A stretch of DNA of 64,000 bases from Ochotona curzoniae (GCF_017591425.1 NW_024464918.1:13204001-13268000); one strand, 5' to 3'; shown: positions 21,936 through 32,778, counted from the first letter of the stretch. Made by a program: numbers and translations. The notes: a model not told the origin generated them from the letters alone.

Positions 21936-22360
21936 AGGTACTTAACAAAAATGATGAGTTTTGTTGACAATTCAAATCAGAATACTGGGCATCATTTGCT
22001 TTTTTTCAAATTAATAAAAAAGGCATAGAACCTTTGGGTTTTGCTTATCTTTTATTTCTCCAAAGGAATCTAGTGGGCTGTCTCTAGAACATGTTAATCC
22101 CCACTACAAATGAAGCAAAATATTATATTGGATTGTCACTGACTATAAACAGATCTGCATTCATTAGCAAGAGTTGTCAGAAGAGCAGAGTAAAACCTTC
22201 CTGCTGAGAAGGAAGTATATTTCTCCTCAGTACCAGGAGAATCAGAAAAATCCTTTCTTTCACAGCCCATACCAACTCCAAGCCAAGTCACTGGCTATGT
22301 TTCACCCTCAGTTCTCACTTCTGAAGCAGACAGATTCCAGAAAATAGAAGATGGTCAAAT

Positions 22361-22924
22361 TTGCACTTGACGGAGGAATTCTCACTACATTGTAGCCTTC
22401 TCCCAAGGATGACTTCCTTCATGAGCCCTGACTATAGAAGACTGGAGTTGAAAGATTCCACACCAGGTCACCCAGGAAGTGATCCAGTCAAGTATCAGCA
22501 ATTGCTTTCCCAACAGTACAAATTCAGAGCAAACAGAAATCCTAGATTCAAGGTAACAGCACAGGGTATATGGCAGACAACAGGCTGGAAAGGCCTGAAT
22601 CTTGCTTCTGGCAACAAAAAAAAGAAGGAAAGATGGGCAAGGCTGGAGTTTAAGGAGAAAGAGGAAAAGGCTCAGCTCCTAGGTCCTGGGGGATTTGGTG
22701 GTAAAGTAGAATTACCAGTGGAAATGACTAGGGAGTACAGCAATGGAACAACGAAAAAAATCAAGGAAAAGGATGAAGAAATTCTGAATGCATCTTTTGC
22801 TACCCCTCTTTTTTTTCTTTTTCTTTTTCTTTTCTTTTCTTTGTCTTCAGTGCCCATAGCTGAAATTAACAGCAGAACATTTGATCTTCCCATCCTTGGG
22901 ACAGTGACAGTTGTTTGGGTTTGA
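22361..22924 (+). other. 187-codon open reading frame, probably not a gene
   Basis: This is the longest uninterrupted ATG-started frame in the window. The predicted product has a charged, lysine/glutamate-rich middle, then a run of phenylalanine and leucine. That run is only the translation of a T/C microsatellite (about 22807-22842). No domain or motif is recognisable. The pyrimidine tract followed by TTTGTCTTCAG (ending near 22851) resembles a splice acceptor, and CAAGGTAACA near 22552 resembles a donor. A frame this long arises by chance about once in a few windows of this size by my rough estimate, so I do not call it coding. Confidence 0.12.
22807..22842. repeat. T-rich TTTTC-type simple repeat
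   Basis: CTTTTT/CTTTT units follow a T8 run. Confidence 0.9.
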
Positions 22925-23297
22925 GGAGGGCAAGGAATAGGAAAGGAATGTTCTTCTTAGTAATGTTCACAATAATAACTTAAAATGATCTTATTATTCA
23001 TACTTGTTTTATTTGTTCCTCATCGTGTCCAAAAGTAAGCTTCAATAATTCCTGTCATCATTTTCTTTTAGAGTATTTTTGGTAATTTATTTAATGTAAT
23101 TGTGCACTTTTTATTGGTATTCTATCAGTGCCTCATAATCATCTGTTTTTCATGGAGAAAAGCTTAGGAGGTGCTGAAGTCCAAGCTCTTTGTTCCCTCT
23201 TCAGCTGGTCATGTCCAAAGATAGTACTTCACCACTAGTGGTAGCTCTTTCTGCTGGAAAGCTCTAGTAGGTAGAGCATTTTCTTCCTTTCATTGAG
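22925..23297. other. Unassigned non-coding sequence
   Basis: AT-rich sequence with no recognised element. Confidence 0.45.
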
Positions 23298-23299
23298 AC

Positions 23300-23482
23300 C
23301 AGTGGTTCTCAAACATTAGAATCAGTGCAGGTTTACGAAATTTGCCCTTCTGGGCCCATTACCAGAGCTTCTATCTCCCAGAAGATAAGACCTTATGCAA
23401 ATGGATTAATGCCATTTGCATCTGGAACAGGTTCTCACATGCTGTGGTATACTATGGCCTGAGGACACTGGACTGCTAACCT
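23300..23482 (+). mobile_element. MER5-type hAT DNA transposon remnant
   Basis: It begins CAGTGGTTCTCAAACATTAG and contains AATCAGTGCAGGTTTACGAA, GGGCCCATTACCAGAGCTTC and CATTTGCATCTGGAACAGGT, in the order of MER5-like hAT-Charlie elements. It is non-autonomous and about 180 bp long, the family's usual size. Confidence 0.75.
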
Positions 23483-24100
23483 ACCCTCTTTCACTGCTCT
23501 TGTAATTTCCACTCCCCTTCCCTAGTTCTGACTACAAGGTGGCCAAGCAAGTCTAACTCCATTTTTACTGTACAGAGCTTCAAACACTCAAGCCCAGCTT
23601 TCTACTACTACAAAAGTGTCATAACAGTAGAGATGAGGCCAACAATCACTTCCTGGCTTTATTCCCAGTGGTTTCAATAGTTGTAGCAATTTAGCGTACA
23701 TGCAATAAAAGATGATGCTGATTGACTGCAATTGCTACGTAATTGCTGCCAGTTATTGTTTATGAGGAATAAAAATTTGACAAGATTTTCCTTCTAGATG
23801 GCAGCAAGATAAGCTATTAGTACAGTATGCATTGGCTTCTACGTTTCCAGAACTCAATATAGCGTTAGGCAAAGAATACATATTTACTTAGCATGAGAAA
23901 TTTTTAGAATTTTCCACACAGTCCTGACAGGGCTCACATTACTCTATATCTCTTTGAAGAATGGGATCATATAAGGACTGAAGTGGTGGGTATTCCCATT
24001 GAGTGATGCTCTTCTTCAGTGGAGGGAAATAATAGTGTAACTCAATAATTACACAGGAGGTTGAATGGATTAATACCAGACATGCTGGTAACAGGCTATT
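23483..24100. other. Unassigned non-coding sequence
   Basis: No repeat family was recognised with confidence. Confidence 0.45.
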
Positions 24101-24101
24101 A

Positions 24102-24350
24102 TTTTTTTAAAAGATTGATTTGTTTTTAATGCAAAGTCAGATATACAGAGAGGAGGAGGGAAGAGAGGAAGATCTTCCATCCACTGACTCACTCCCCAAG
24201 TGACCACAATGGCCGGTCTCAACTGCTTTCCCAGGCCAGAAGCAAGAAGCTGGTTGGGAAGTGGGGCTGCTGGGATTAGAACCAGCACCCATATGGGATC
24301 TTGGTGCGTTTAAGGTAAGGACTTTAGCCGCTAGGCCACAGTGCCAGGCC
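24102..24350 (-). mobile_element. Lagomorph CSINE with an internal deletion
   Basis: AGTCAGATATACAGAGAGGA, CACTGACTCACTCCCCAAGT, CACAATGGCCGGTCTCAACT, GGGGCTGCTGGGATTAGAAC, AGCACCCATATGGGATCTTG, GCCACAGTGCCAGGCCC. About 80 bp of the consensus (the AGCCAGGAG...GGGTGCAGGG part) is missing between GGCCGG and TCTCAACTGC. It abuts a Tigger-like element on its right. Confidence 0.9.
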
Positions 24351-24650
24351 CAGGCTGAGTATTTCTTATCTGGCATGCTTGAAATCACAATTGTTTTATA
24401 TTTTGGAAATTTTGCATGCAAATAATGAAATATCTTTGAGATGAGATCCAAGACTAAGCTCAAAACTCATTTGAGTTTCACATATACATTATATTTCAGC
24501 TTTAAGTCCTTTCATACAATATCTTTAGTGCACCTGCATGCCCTCATCACATTTACACTTGACAATGCAAATTATTAGTGCTCCAAAACTTTGATTTTGA
24601 AGCTTTTTGAATTTCATATTTTCAGAATAGAGCTGCTCAATCTGCAATAA
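24351..24650 (-). mobile_element. Tigger-related (MER44-like) DNA transposon
   Basis: GGCTGAGTATTTCTTATCTG at the left and TAGAGCTGCTCAATCTGC at the right resemble the inverted ends of this family ('gcaggttgagtatcccttatc' and '...gggatgctcaacctgc'). Internal ATATTTTGGAAATTTTGCAT, TGAAATATCTTTGAGATGAG and a TCATACAATATCTTTAGT segment match the reverse consensus. A second member of the family lies at 52350-52600 in the opposite orientation. Family name uncertain. Confidence 0.72.
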
Positions 24651-24949
24651 TTTTAGCCTCACCTTACAACCACAAAGCTGCAAATGAACAACAAAAAAAG
24701 CAGAGTATAATAAGGTAGAAGCACTAGGTCCGTATTCCCAGACATCCCAAAAGAAGGAATCTCAGCCTGGTCTCCTTGATCACTGTTAGACTGCTCCCCT
24801 CATGGATTTCACTTTGTCTCTTGCTTCCCCAACCACTGCCAGACCAAACAGCTTCGGTTTCAGGGAAAAGACATAAAGATGATTTCAAATGAATGAATCT
24901 AAAAGCGACTCATTTGTGTCCAAAGCAGGGTATTAGACAGCAATTGAAA
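24651..24949. other. Unassigned non-coding sequence
   Basis: Nothing recognised. Confidence 0.45.
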
Positions 24950-25490
24950 ACTTTATTTTCAGAGCCCTGCTTGGCCTCAGGAACAAGTTATTCCAGATCC
25001 ATCCCAGGCAATCGCCTCGGCAGAGACAAAAATGAAGAAACTATTTGTATAATTATAATTAATTACAATCCCATGATTCCCTTTACTCTCCACATAAGAA
25101 GTCCACCAATTGGAGTACATCATTGATCCTCTATGCCCGAGCCAATTTGATATTTTGGTCCAATCTGTCCAGTCCTTGCCAGAATGAAAATGTGTTTACC
25201 ATTTTATTTTTATAGCCTCTGAGGCAACCCAGATTTTAACGGGACATTGGAAACCATCCGCTTGTGGCACATGTGCTTCAACAGGATCTGCATATTTTAA
25301 AAATCATTAAGAAATTAATACTGAAACCCATTTTGACTTTTCTCTTGGATGATAAGTTATCACTGCTGTTTTTAACATTCAAATGTTTAGATTTCCCTGA
25401 GAAAAAATAAAAATTATTCCGTGTCTGCCTAGGAATCTCGATCCAAGGAGCCTGGGAGAATTATAAGTGACATTTCAATGTCAGGAATCT
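24950..25490. other. Repeat-free AT-rich block, candidate conserved non-coding element
   Basis: No repeat family is recognisable over about 540 bp. The block holds clustered homeodomain-type cores (ATAATTATAATTAATTACAA near 25050), AAATCATTAAGAAATTAATA near 25300 and other TAAT motifs. The composition resembles that of deeply conserved developmental enhancers, but conservation cannot be judged from one genome. This is inference only. Confidence 0.3.
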
Positions 25491-26185
25491 CTTAGTTAGA
25501 GGACTTTATGTTCAATGATTCTCTTCTATTTGACTGACTGGTTGCCGACAGTTGCTCTTTGGGGTCCAGGAGCCCAGCTCTCAGTGCTCCCCAGCTTTCT
25601 GAGGCTTTTGCTTTTTGCTGCCTGCAAGTCCTCACACCTCTAATTCAACAAAGACAATGGATCCTCTGTCATTTACTTACCCTGTAGTTTGAAGCAAGTT
25701 CATCCCCATGGCCTTCCACTTCCTTAGAATATAAGATCAATTAAATGCTAAGAGCAGGTGCCATTCTTTGGCCAGGTAGAGATTCAGTGCCCGAACAAAG
25801 CTGCTTATTTGTTTATCCAACCAAATGTCAAGCACAAGAATGACCATGGGACAAGCAGATTCTGGTAACTGGTCAGGTAGAGTATGGCAGTATAAATAGC
25901 TGAGTCAAATAATCCCCTAAAACAAAAATCAATGGAGGTGAATAAAGAGAAGGAATGAACTGCCAGACAGTTGGAGTAGGTAGAAGACTGAATTCAGGGC
26001 ACAGATAGGCAAGATGGAAGAAGTAACATCTGAGGCAAGATCTGAATGCCATGGAAGGTATAAGCAAAGCCACATGATAGGTCCCATGAAGTACAGAATC
26101 AAAAGGAGGTCAAGAGGCAAATATAGGCCTGAATCAATCACTGGCAATTTTCCAAAAGTTACAGTGATTTCCAACTTCTACGCTT
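25491..26185. other. Unassigned non-coding sequence
   Basis: No repeat family was recognised; open frames are 81 codons or fewer. Confidence 0.45.
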
Positions 26186-26189
26186 AGCT

Positions 26190-26485
26190 GAAATTCTGCT
26201 TTTCACAATTTCTGATACCCACAGCCAATGGGTGCTCTGAAAATATTAAATGGGAAATTCTAAAAAACAAATGATTCAGAAGTTTCAATTGCACACTCTC
26301 GTGAGTCAAGTGCTAAAATCTCAGACCATCCTACATCATCCCCTCAAGGATAGGGATCATCCCATCAACATGTGTGTCCATGCTGCATACACTGCCTGCC
26401 CATTCATCACTTAGTTGTTTTTCAGAGCAACTGTTGTAAGACAATACCTGTGGTTCAAGTAACCCTTCTTTGACTTGGTATTGTA
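26190..26485 (+). mobile_element. Tigger1-like DNA transposon fragment (5' region)
   Basis: TCTGCTTTTCACAATTTCTG, GAAAATATTAAATGGGAAAT, CAGAAGTTTCAATTGCACAC, TTCATCACTTAGTTGTTTTT and TGTGGTTCAAGTAACCCTTC follow the 5' non-coding part of Tigger1 in order. The transposase part is absent or unrecognisable. The same segment recurs at 46831-47235. Confidence 0.78.
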
Positions 26486-26734
26486 CAAAATTCAGAATAG
26501 TAAAGCAAAAGAGGCATAAAATGAGGAAGGACATCTTCTCTTGTCCTGGGCAGCAACACTAGTGTGCATACAGGGAAAATAGAGTATAAAGAATTCAGTA
26601 TCATCCACTGAAGACATTGGGATATAGTCTCTAAAGGAAGGGGGCATGCTGTATTATAAAGGTATATCTTCAACATAAATACACTGCAGCCCTTGATCCG
26701 GATGCCAAAATCTTAAGCAAAAAAATTTAATCTT

Positions 26735-27045
26735 GGGGCCAGGGCCATGGCATGGTAGGCTAAGCCTCTGCCTATAAAGCCAGCATCCCACGTGGGTGCT
26801 GGTTCATGTTCTGATCTAGCTCCCAGGTTATTGCTTGGGAAAGCAGCAGAGGATGATCCAAGTCCTAGATCCATTGTACCCACGTGGAAGTTCCTGATTC
26901 CTGGCTCTAGACTGCCTTGGCTCTGGCCCTTGTGGTCATCTGTGGGAGTGAGCTAGTGGATAGAGAATCTCTGCTTCTCCTTTTCTCTGCTTTCTCCTTT
27001 TCTCTGTTATTCTGCCTTTCAAACAAAAATACATTTAAAAATTTC
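26735..27045 (+). mobile_element. Lagomorph C-type SINE
   Basis: GGGGCCAGGGCCATGGCATG, AGCCAGCATCCCACGTGGGT, TGCTTGGGAAAGCAGCAGAG, GTACCCACGTGGAAGTTCCT and a TCTCTGTTATTCTGCCTTTC tail. A moderately old copy with an expanded pyrimidine-rich 3' part. Confidence 0.92.
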
Positions 27046-27293
27046 CTATTTTGCTATGAAGTAAGATTTATAAGCAGGAATGTCTTCTGAATAGTTCAGT
27101 AATTTCTTTAAGAAAATGCATAATGTACATAAAAGGAAAAGAACTGAAAGCTACCTATTTTATATAGATAACAGAAAGTAAATGAATGTATTACAATTTG
27201 TAAATTGTAAGAAGAGTACTAGAAATTGGTGAATGCTCCAAGACAGAGCTCAGCCCTGCCCTGCGCTTGTTATCTTAAGCTAATGTGTAATCA

Positions 27294-27625
27294 TGGAGGC
27301 CAGCACTATGGTGTTACTACGTTAAGCAGCCTCCTGAAATACCAGCCTCCCATAAGGATGTCAGTTCAACTCCTGGCTGTTCCACTTGCATTACAGCTCC
27401 CTGAGAAAGCAACAGAGGATGGCCCAACCACATGGACCCCTGGACCCATGCGGAACATCCAGAAGAAGTTCCTGGCTCCTGGCTTCAGCATTGCCCAACT
27501 CTGGCTATTGTGATTACCTGTTGAGTAAATCAGAGGATGAAGATCTCTCTCCCTCTTCCTCTCTGTCTCTCTATCCCTACCTCCCTCTCTCTCCAACTTT
27601 CAGTTTCAAATAAAAATAGAGTAAT
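27294..27625 (+). mobile_element. Lagomorph C-type SINE, diverged
   Basis: GGAGGCCAGCACTATGGTGT, ACCAGCCTCCCATAAGGATG, GAGAAAGCAACAGAGGATGG, TTCCTGGCTCCTGGCTTCAG and a C/T-rich 3' segment ending TTTCAAATAAAAAT. Confidence 0.9.
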
Positions 27626-27629
27626 TTAT

Positions 27630-27850
27630 TCACTTAAGGTTCTTCCTGTACCAGGAACTGTGATTGGTGCTTACATAACATGTCACTGCATTACCATGAC
27701 CACCCAGCTAGCTACCCTGTCCTCTTTCTCACGCTGATTATTATCTCCGCAGAAGAAGAGACAGAGGTTTAGAAGAACTAAGTAACATCCCAACTTGTCA
27801 GTTGAATCCCAGAAGCTGTCTTCAGTCCCCAGCATCTGCACTGCTAACTT
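27630..27850 (-). mobile_element. MIR SINE
   Basis: TGTACCAGGAACTGTGATTG, ATTATTATCTCCGCAGAAGA, AAGAGACAGAGGTTTAGAAG, CAACTTGTCAGTTGAATCCC and CCCCAGCATCTGCACTGCTA follow reverse MIR order. Confidence 0.82.
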
Positions 27851-28555
27851 CACAGTCTCATCTGCTCTGTCCGGGGTGGAAGGTGGTTGTGAAAACCCAA
27901 GTCAGAATTCTTTTGAAAAACCTTTGAGGCCTCACACCAATATTAGAGGCCACCAGGGTGAATATCTTTGCTCTCTTGCACTTAGACCCAAATAAGCATT
28001 TAACAAATAAGCTTTTTCTTAGTAGGATGCTTTAACTGTCCAGGGACCCATGGGTCCACTGAAATCACTTGTAAAGTATTACGCATACGCACATGTGCAT
28101 TGGTCTTGAGGCTGGTTATCCAAAATGTTTGGGGCTTCTAGGCAGAGCTGTCCAAACACTGATTTGGTGAAGTTGATTCAGCACAAAAAGGCACTAGAAG
28201 TTCAGGAGAGAGCTTCCTTTCCATCTGATCTCTAAGACGAAGTACTTCCTCATTAGATAGCTCAGGGGATCCACCATGTGCCAGTCTAGAGGTCCACACA
28301 AACTGGACTCTTTTATGAACTATCCCTGTTTTACTAACTTTCAAGAAAAAAAAAAAAACCTCCTAATAATTCTATGTAAATGTGCATATTTAGCAGTTCA
28401 AAGTTGCTGGAAAAAGGAGTCTAAAATATATTTAACTCTGAACAAGCTAAATCATTCAACTTCTGCATCTTTCTCTACCTATGTATATGAAGAACATTTT
28501 ATCAGAGTTATAATTATAATGTACTTTTCCTCTTGCACTGATTTCCACAAATGGC
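27851..28555. other. Unassigned non-coding sequence
   Basis: An A12-13 run lies at 28346-28358. Nothing else was recognised. Confidence 0.45.
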
Positions 28556-28559
28556 ATTT

Positions 28560-28665
28560 CCCATAAATATTGCTATGCATTAGCATGGTTCACATTCCTG
28601 TCATTTTAATAACCTGATGGTATTCCATTCTGTTAACATCCGGTACTCTCAATACAAAATTCTCA
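28560..28665 (-). mobile_element. Possible old L1 fragment
   Basis: CTGATGGTATTCCATTCTGT resembles the reverse of the L1 3' segment 'cacaatggaatactatgca'. Short and weak. Confidence 0.4.
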
Positions 28666-28784
28666 GTTTCAGATCCTTCGCTCCTCAGATTAGTTTTAAG
28701 ATTTAAAAACAAAAACAAAACAGACAAAAAATACTAACAATGTAAAACTTAATGATCTGAGAACTCAATGGACTTTGTAATTCA

Positions 28785-28995
28785 ACAGATCTGTATTTGA
28801 ATCCTGATTCTGTGTATTATGGACTATGTGACCTTGACTGAGTCACTTCATCTGTCTCACCCCTTGTTTTCTCATTGTAAAACAGGTATAGCAGCAATAT
28901 CTCCCTCTAAGAACTGTGGTAAGATGAGGCAATAGAATACGCTTAAAGTGCTTTGCAGAGTACCTGGAACGTGCTAAAAGCTTAGAAAACGATAG
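28785..28995 (+). mobile_element. MIR SINE
   Basis: TGTATTTGAATCCTGATTCT, ACTATGTGACCTTGACTGAG, TTGTTTTCTCATTGTAAAAC, GAACTGTGGTAAGATGAGGC and CAGAGTACCTGGAACGTGCT follow the MIR consensus closely. Confidence 0.93.
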
Positions 28996-29650
28996 CTCTA
29001 TGCACAATAGAAAATACAGACTAGGACTCACCTAGAGCATATCCTTTCCTTAAGGGAGGGAGAAACATTTCTTCCAAGGTCATTAGGAAAGAAAAGCTGG
29101 GGAAATAAAGAAGAGATTGAACTGACCACATGTTGTCAACTTATTTGCCAATTTCAAGTCTGGAAATCTGAAATGAACATTTTTAATTCTAAATGAGGCT
29201 GGTAAGTTGGGGCTGTGAGCAGGAATAAATATAGCTAGAGAATAAATACACTCTGCATGTCCCTGGCATGATACATCTGTTCAGCCTCCATGGGGCCCCC
29301 TTCACTGAAAAGCAGGTTCCTCAGAGCAGGGCCAGTACTTCACTATGGAAGATTTTTTTGATACCTTCCTGGTCAGAGAATGCAAAATAGACAAGAACCA
29401 TGGTGACTCTCTCTTATTTACCTGCCTCACTTAGAAAAACAGAAAATGGGAGACTCAAATAGGTGAAAGGAATTTCCAGGCTAAAGATAAAGGAAAAAGT
29501 GACCTGCTCACTTATCATCAGCCATTTTCTAATCAGACATTTATGATCCATTTTCATATTTTGCTTAGTCATGAAACTCCTAGATTATTTTCTTAATGTT
29601 TAATTACTCTTTTTCATAAAAATAAATTTGGCATGAATAAAAGAATAATA
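28996..29650. other. Unassigned non-coding sequence
   Basis: Nothing recognised. Confidence 0.45.
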
Positions 29651-29654
29651 TGTG

Positions 29655-29805
29655 GGGCCTCTGGAAGTCAGAAAAGGAAAGGCAGTGCAGCCTTCCCCAG
29701 AGCATCCAAGGAGGTGTGGCTCTGCCACAGCCTTGACTTACCCAGGGAGACCAGCTGCAGAATTCCCAAACAATAAGGTAATAAGCCAGCATTGTTTCAA
29801 GCCAA
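29655..29805 (+). mobile_element. MaLR LTR, 3' part (MLT1 type)
   Basis: GGGGCCTCTGGAAGTCAGAA, GGCAGTGCAGCCTTCCCCAG, CCACAGCCTTGACTTACCCA, then GAATTCCCAAACAATAAGGT and a GTTTCAAGCC end, match the MLT1 3' half ('agcctctagaa ... accttgattt ... aataaatttgt ... tttaagcc'). The 5' half is missing. Confidence 0.6.
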
Positions 29806-29947
29806 AAATAAATAAGTAAATACACAAATAAAACTTGAAAAGAAACTGCAGAAGAGTAACCACAGAAGGAAAAATCAGTATTCACTTGGCTAAAAGAATA
29901 ATAATAAATTGTCAACAACAGCACTGCATTCCATTTCAAATGCAGTG

Positions 29948-30259
29948 ACTGGGGCTCCAACACTATGGTGTAGTGGGGGCATGCTACTACCTACAAGGCC
30001 AGCATCCCACATGGACACTGATTTGAGTTCCTACTACACCATTTCCAATCCAGCTCCCTACTACTGGCCTGGGAAAGGCAGTGGAAGATAGCCTAAGGAT
30101 GTGAGCCTCTACACTCACTTGGGAAACCCAAATAAAACTATTTGCTCCTGGCTTCAGCCCAGATCAGCCCTGGTGGCTGGAGCCCTCAGGGGAGTGAATC
30201 AGACATGGAAGATATTTCTTTCTCTGTCTCTCCTCTCTGTAACCTCTTTCAAATAACTT
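29948..30259 (+). mobile_element. Lagomorph C-type SINE with perfect target-site duplication
   Basis: ACTATGGTGTAGTGGGGGCA, GGCCAGCATCCCACATGGAC, CTACTGGCCTGGGAAAGGCA, AGGGGAGTGAATCAGACATG and a TTTCAAATAACTT end. TTTCAAATGCAGTG lies on both sides (29934-29947 and 30260-30273), 14 of 14 identical, though the SINE body itself is well diverged. Confidence 0.95.
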
Positions 30260-30273
30260 TTTCAAATGCAGTG

Positions 30274-30934
30274 GCCATCTAAGGAACAGACAAACTCTCA
30301 TCCACTAAACTGGAAATTAGCAAGGGTTCAAGAAGAGTTTAGCAAGGACAAAAGGCCCAAGATCCTATCGGGTGAAAAGAATTATATGTAAGCTATATGA
30401 AACATGTTTTCTTTATACTAATAAAGTAAAAAGAATTTATGTAGAAACATGAGAAACTACAATGTGGAGTATAAATGGATACAGTACTAAACATAGAATG
30501 TGACCAATACATTAAATTGGTTATATGCCCCCCCCAAAAGCCCATAGGAGAGGCATGTGAATTTGTAAGATGCCAGCCTTCTCCATCACCTCTAAGATAT
30601 GTTTTAAAAGTTTTTCATTTACATACAGGTATTACATACATATATATATAGGTGCATATACACTGCATATACATATTTTGATGAATGAATACAATAAAGA
30701 TCAGATCAGGGTAAATGGTATATCTATCGCTTCAAGTATCTGTCATCTCTTTCTCCTCTATGTTGTCATTTACTTGTCATTCCCCTTGAAATTGTTCTTG
30801 AAGTCCTGTTTTGAGGTTGACTGTAAGCTCCAAGAAAACTCTATTGTTTCTTTGTGTTATCTCAAAGCCCTATTCAAACTCTCATGCAATTACAGCCTTG
30901 CTTACAACTAATCTTAGCTACAGTTTAGTTGTGT
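30274..30934. other. Unassigned AT-rich sequence
   Basis: The 113-codon frame at 30570-30911 is low-complexity and has no family motif. A short (TA)n lies near 30639-30660. Confidence 0.45.
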
Positions 30935-31010
30935 ATAAGCATAATCTTATTCATTCTCAACAGTAAGTTGGCACTACTGCAAGTGGGGAAATTGAGGCAC
31001 ATAAAAATTA
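30935..31010 (-). mobile_element. MIR fragment
   Basis: CATAATCTTATTCATTCTCA, ACAGTAAGTTGGCACTACTG and GTGGGGAAATTGAGGCACAT match the reverse MIR core. Confidence 0.6.
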
Positions 31011-32205
31011 CTGAATTCAGTATATTAAATTTACTTCAAATAAATTCAGTGCATTTGATTTACTTCAAAACTCCTGAATATTCCTGATGTTCCCATTCCT
31101 GGCTCATACAGTATAATAGCAGCAAGTAAAGAAGGCTACAACTCAATGCTTGTCCTTCAGTTGTTTATATCATTAATAAATTCCATCAAGAATTTTTGGC
31201 CTACAACCAAGCTGTAATCTTCCTACAGAGACAAGACATATGGTTAAGAAAATTGCTACATGTAAACAGTAGAGTCAAATGTCAAAACATACAGAATAAT
31301 TTTTAGCATTATAAACCAGTCAGGAAAAAGATGCAATATTGAGGGTCTACCATCACTGGGAAAAGCTTTGTGGAAGACACAACTCTTGAAAGCTCGGAGG
31401 ATATTCAAAAGAGCAGCATTGGCCAAGTCAACAATAGCAGCAAAACAAATATACAGGACCAGAGAGCATGGTCTCTCACCGCTTCACTACACTTTCAGGA
31501 ATCAACTAGAATAAACTTTAGGAGGGCAAATCCTCCTCCACTCTTCAGAGTGGCATTGTGTAAAAGAGGAGCCCTCCCCAAGGATAAGTTGGGTTCCAAT
31601 CGTGTGAAAAAGCTCTGGCCTACAGTCCTGACACAGGGGCAGGAAGCTTTCAGTCCGCCTCAGCACAGCAGACCACAAGAAAAAACTGCACTTATTAGGA
31701 TCATCTACCTCTGAAACTTTGTGGTACACTCACAAGGCAAGAGCTTAGAAATAAGACTTCTCCTTACAGTTAAGTGCCAAAGCTGTTGATGACTTGAGGC
31801 TCATTCATGATGGGTCTATTTCAGCAAATCCTCCACAGGTACTATTTCCCCTCTTTCCAGAGGACATGGATGCCTAAAGGAGGTTGTTGTTGTTGTTGTT
31901 TTTTACCAGTCAAATTTGAGCACAGAAGGGACAGTAGTCAGGGGGGTAGTGGTGGAGGGGGGAAGTCATCCATCTCGAATAAACCTCCAGGTTCACAGGA
32001 TTCCTACTGTAGCTGACACTGGCAAGTACAAGTTTACCAGCCTGTGAAAGGTTCAGCATGCATTCTGCCTTCCCTTCTTAAGACAAATGCAACAGCCTTA
32101 GGCATGCTAGCAATCTTCCCTATTAGGACATTAATTTAATTATCATTGAGCAGTTCAATTGAACTTACCATCAGTTTAGCACCCAAACACCTTAGTGCAC
32201 TCATT
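31011..32205. other. Unassigned non-coding sequence
   Basis: The 114-codon frame at 31370-31714 has no recognisable family. A (TTG)n of about seven units is at 31882-31901. Nothing else was supported. Confidence 0.45.
31882..31901. repeat. (TTG)n microsatellite
   Basis: Uninterrupted GTT units followed by a short T run. Confidence 0.9.
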
Positions 32206-32209
32206 TCTA

Positions 32210-32650
32210 TCCCCCAGCCTTGGTGCCTCCTACTCTGCACCAATCACCCACTCTGAGCTCCAGCCACACTGCCCCTCTGCCTCTCCTTCTCCCACAGTGG
32301 GCTGGGCCTCCTCCCTCGCACCACAAGGCATTCACGGACATTAATTCTCTCTGAACATGAAGAGTGCATATTCCTATCCACCTCCCTCCTTCATCTAATT
32401 ATGTTCTATTCATTCTTTGAATTTCAGCTCAAGTCTCAGCTCACTTTCCCAATCCCCACTTCCAGATTAAGTCAGTTTCTTGGATCATAAGCAATTGAAC
32501 ATCTGTCTCCTAATTAGTCTGTATCATGAGTCCAGAATCTTGTTTTCCTTTTGCTACTTAACACCTGACATAGCGTCTGGCCTAAAGTAAATACCCAATG
32601 GATATTTTTAATGTGAAAGTATGAATGAATTAATGAATGAATGAACAAAC
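32210..32650 (+). mobile_element. L2 LINE 3' end
   Basis: It matches L2 in order: a TTTCAGCTCAAGTCTCAGCT segment, CACTTTCCCAATCCCCACTT, a TACTTAACACCTGACATAGC segment, GTCTGGCCTAAAGTAAATAC and CCAATGGATATTTTTAATGT, ending in TGAATGAATT-type repeats. The upstream C/T-rich part from 32210 fits the L2 'ccttccctctgcctgg' region. Non-coding remnant. Confidence 0.85.
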
Positions 32651-32654
32651 AAAT

Positions 32655-32778
32655 TAGTCCTTTCTCTCCAGAATCCTGACAAATCCTTGAAGGCAAAGAC
32701 AGCATCTTAATGTTACTAGTGTCTTGCACAATGTCTAGCATTTCAGTACTTTTTGTTTCTTGAATGAGTGAATGAACT
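32655..32778 (+). mobile_element. Second L2-like 3' tail
   Basis: CCTTGAAGGCAAAGACAGCA, TGTTACTAGTGTCTTGCACA, ATGTCTAGCATTTCAGTACT, and TTCTTGAATGAGTGAATGAA repeat the terminal L2 layout ('tgagggcagggacc ... cagcacctagcacagtgcc ... tgaatgaatga') about 120 bp after the first. Confidence 0.7.
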
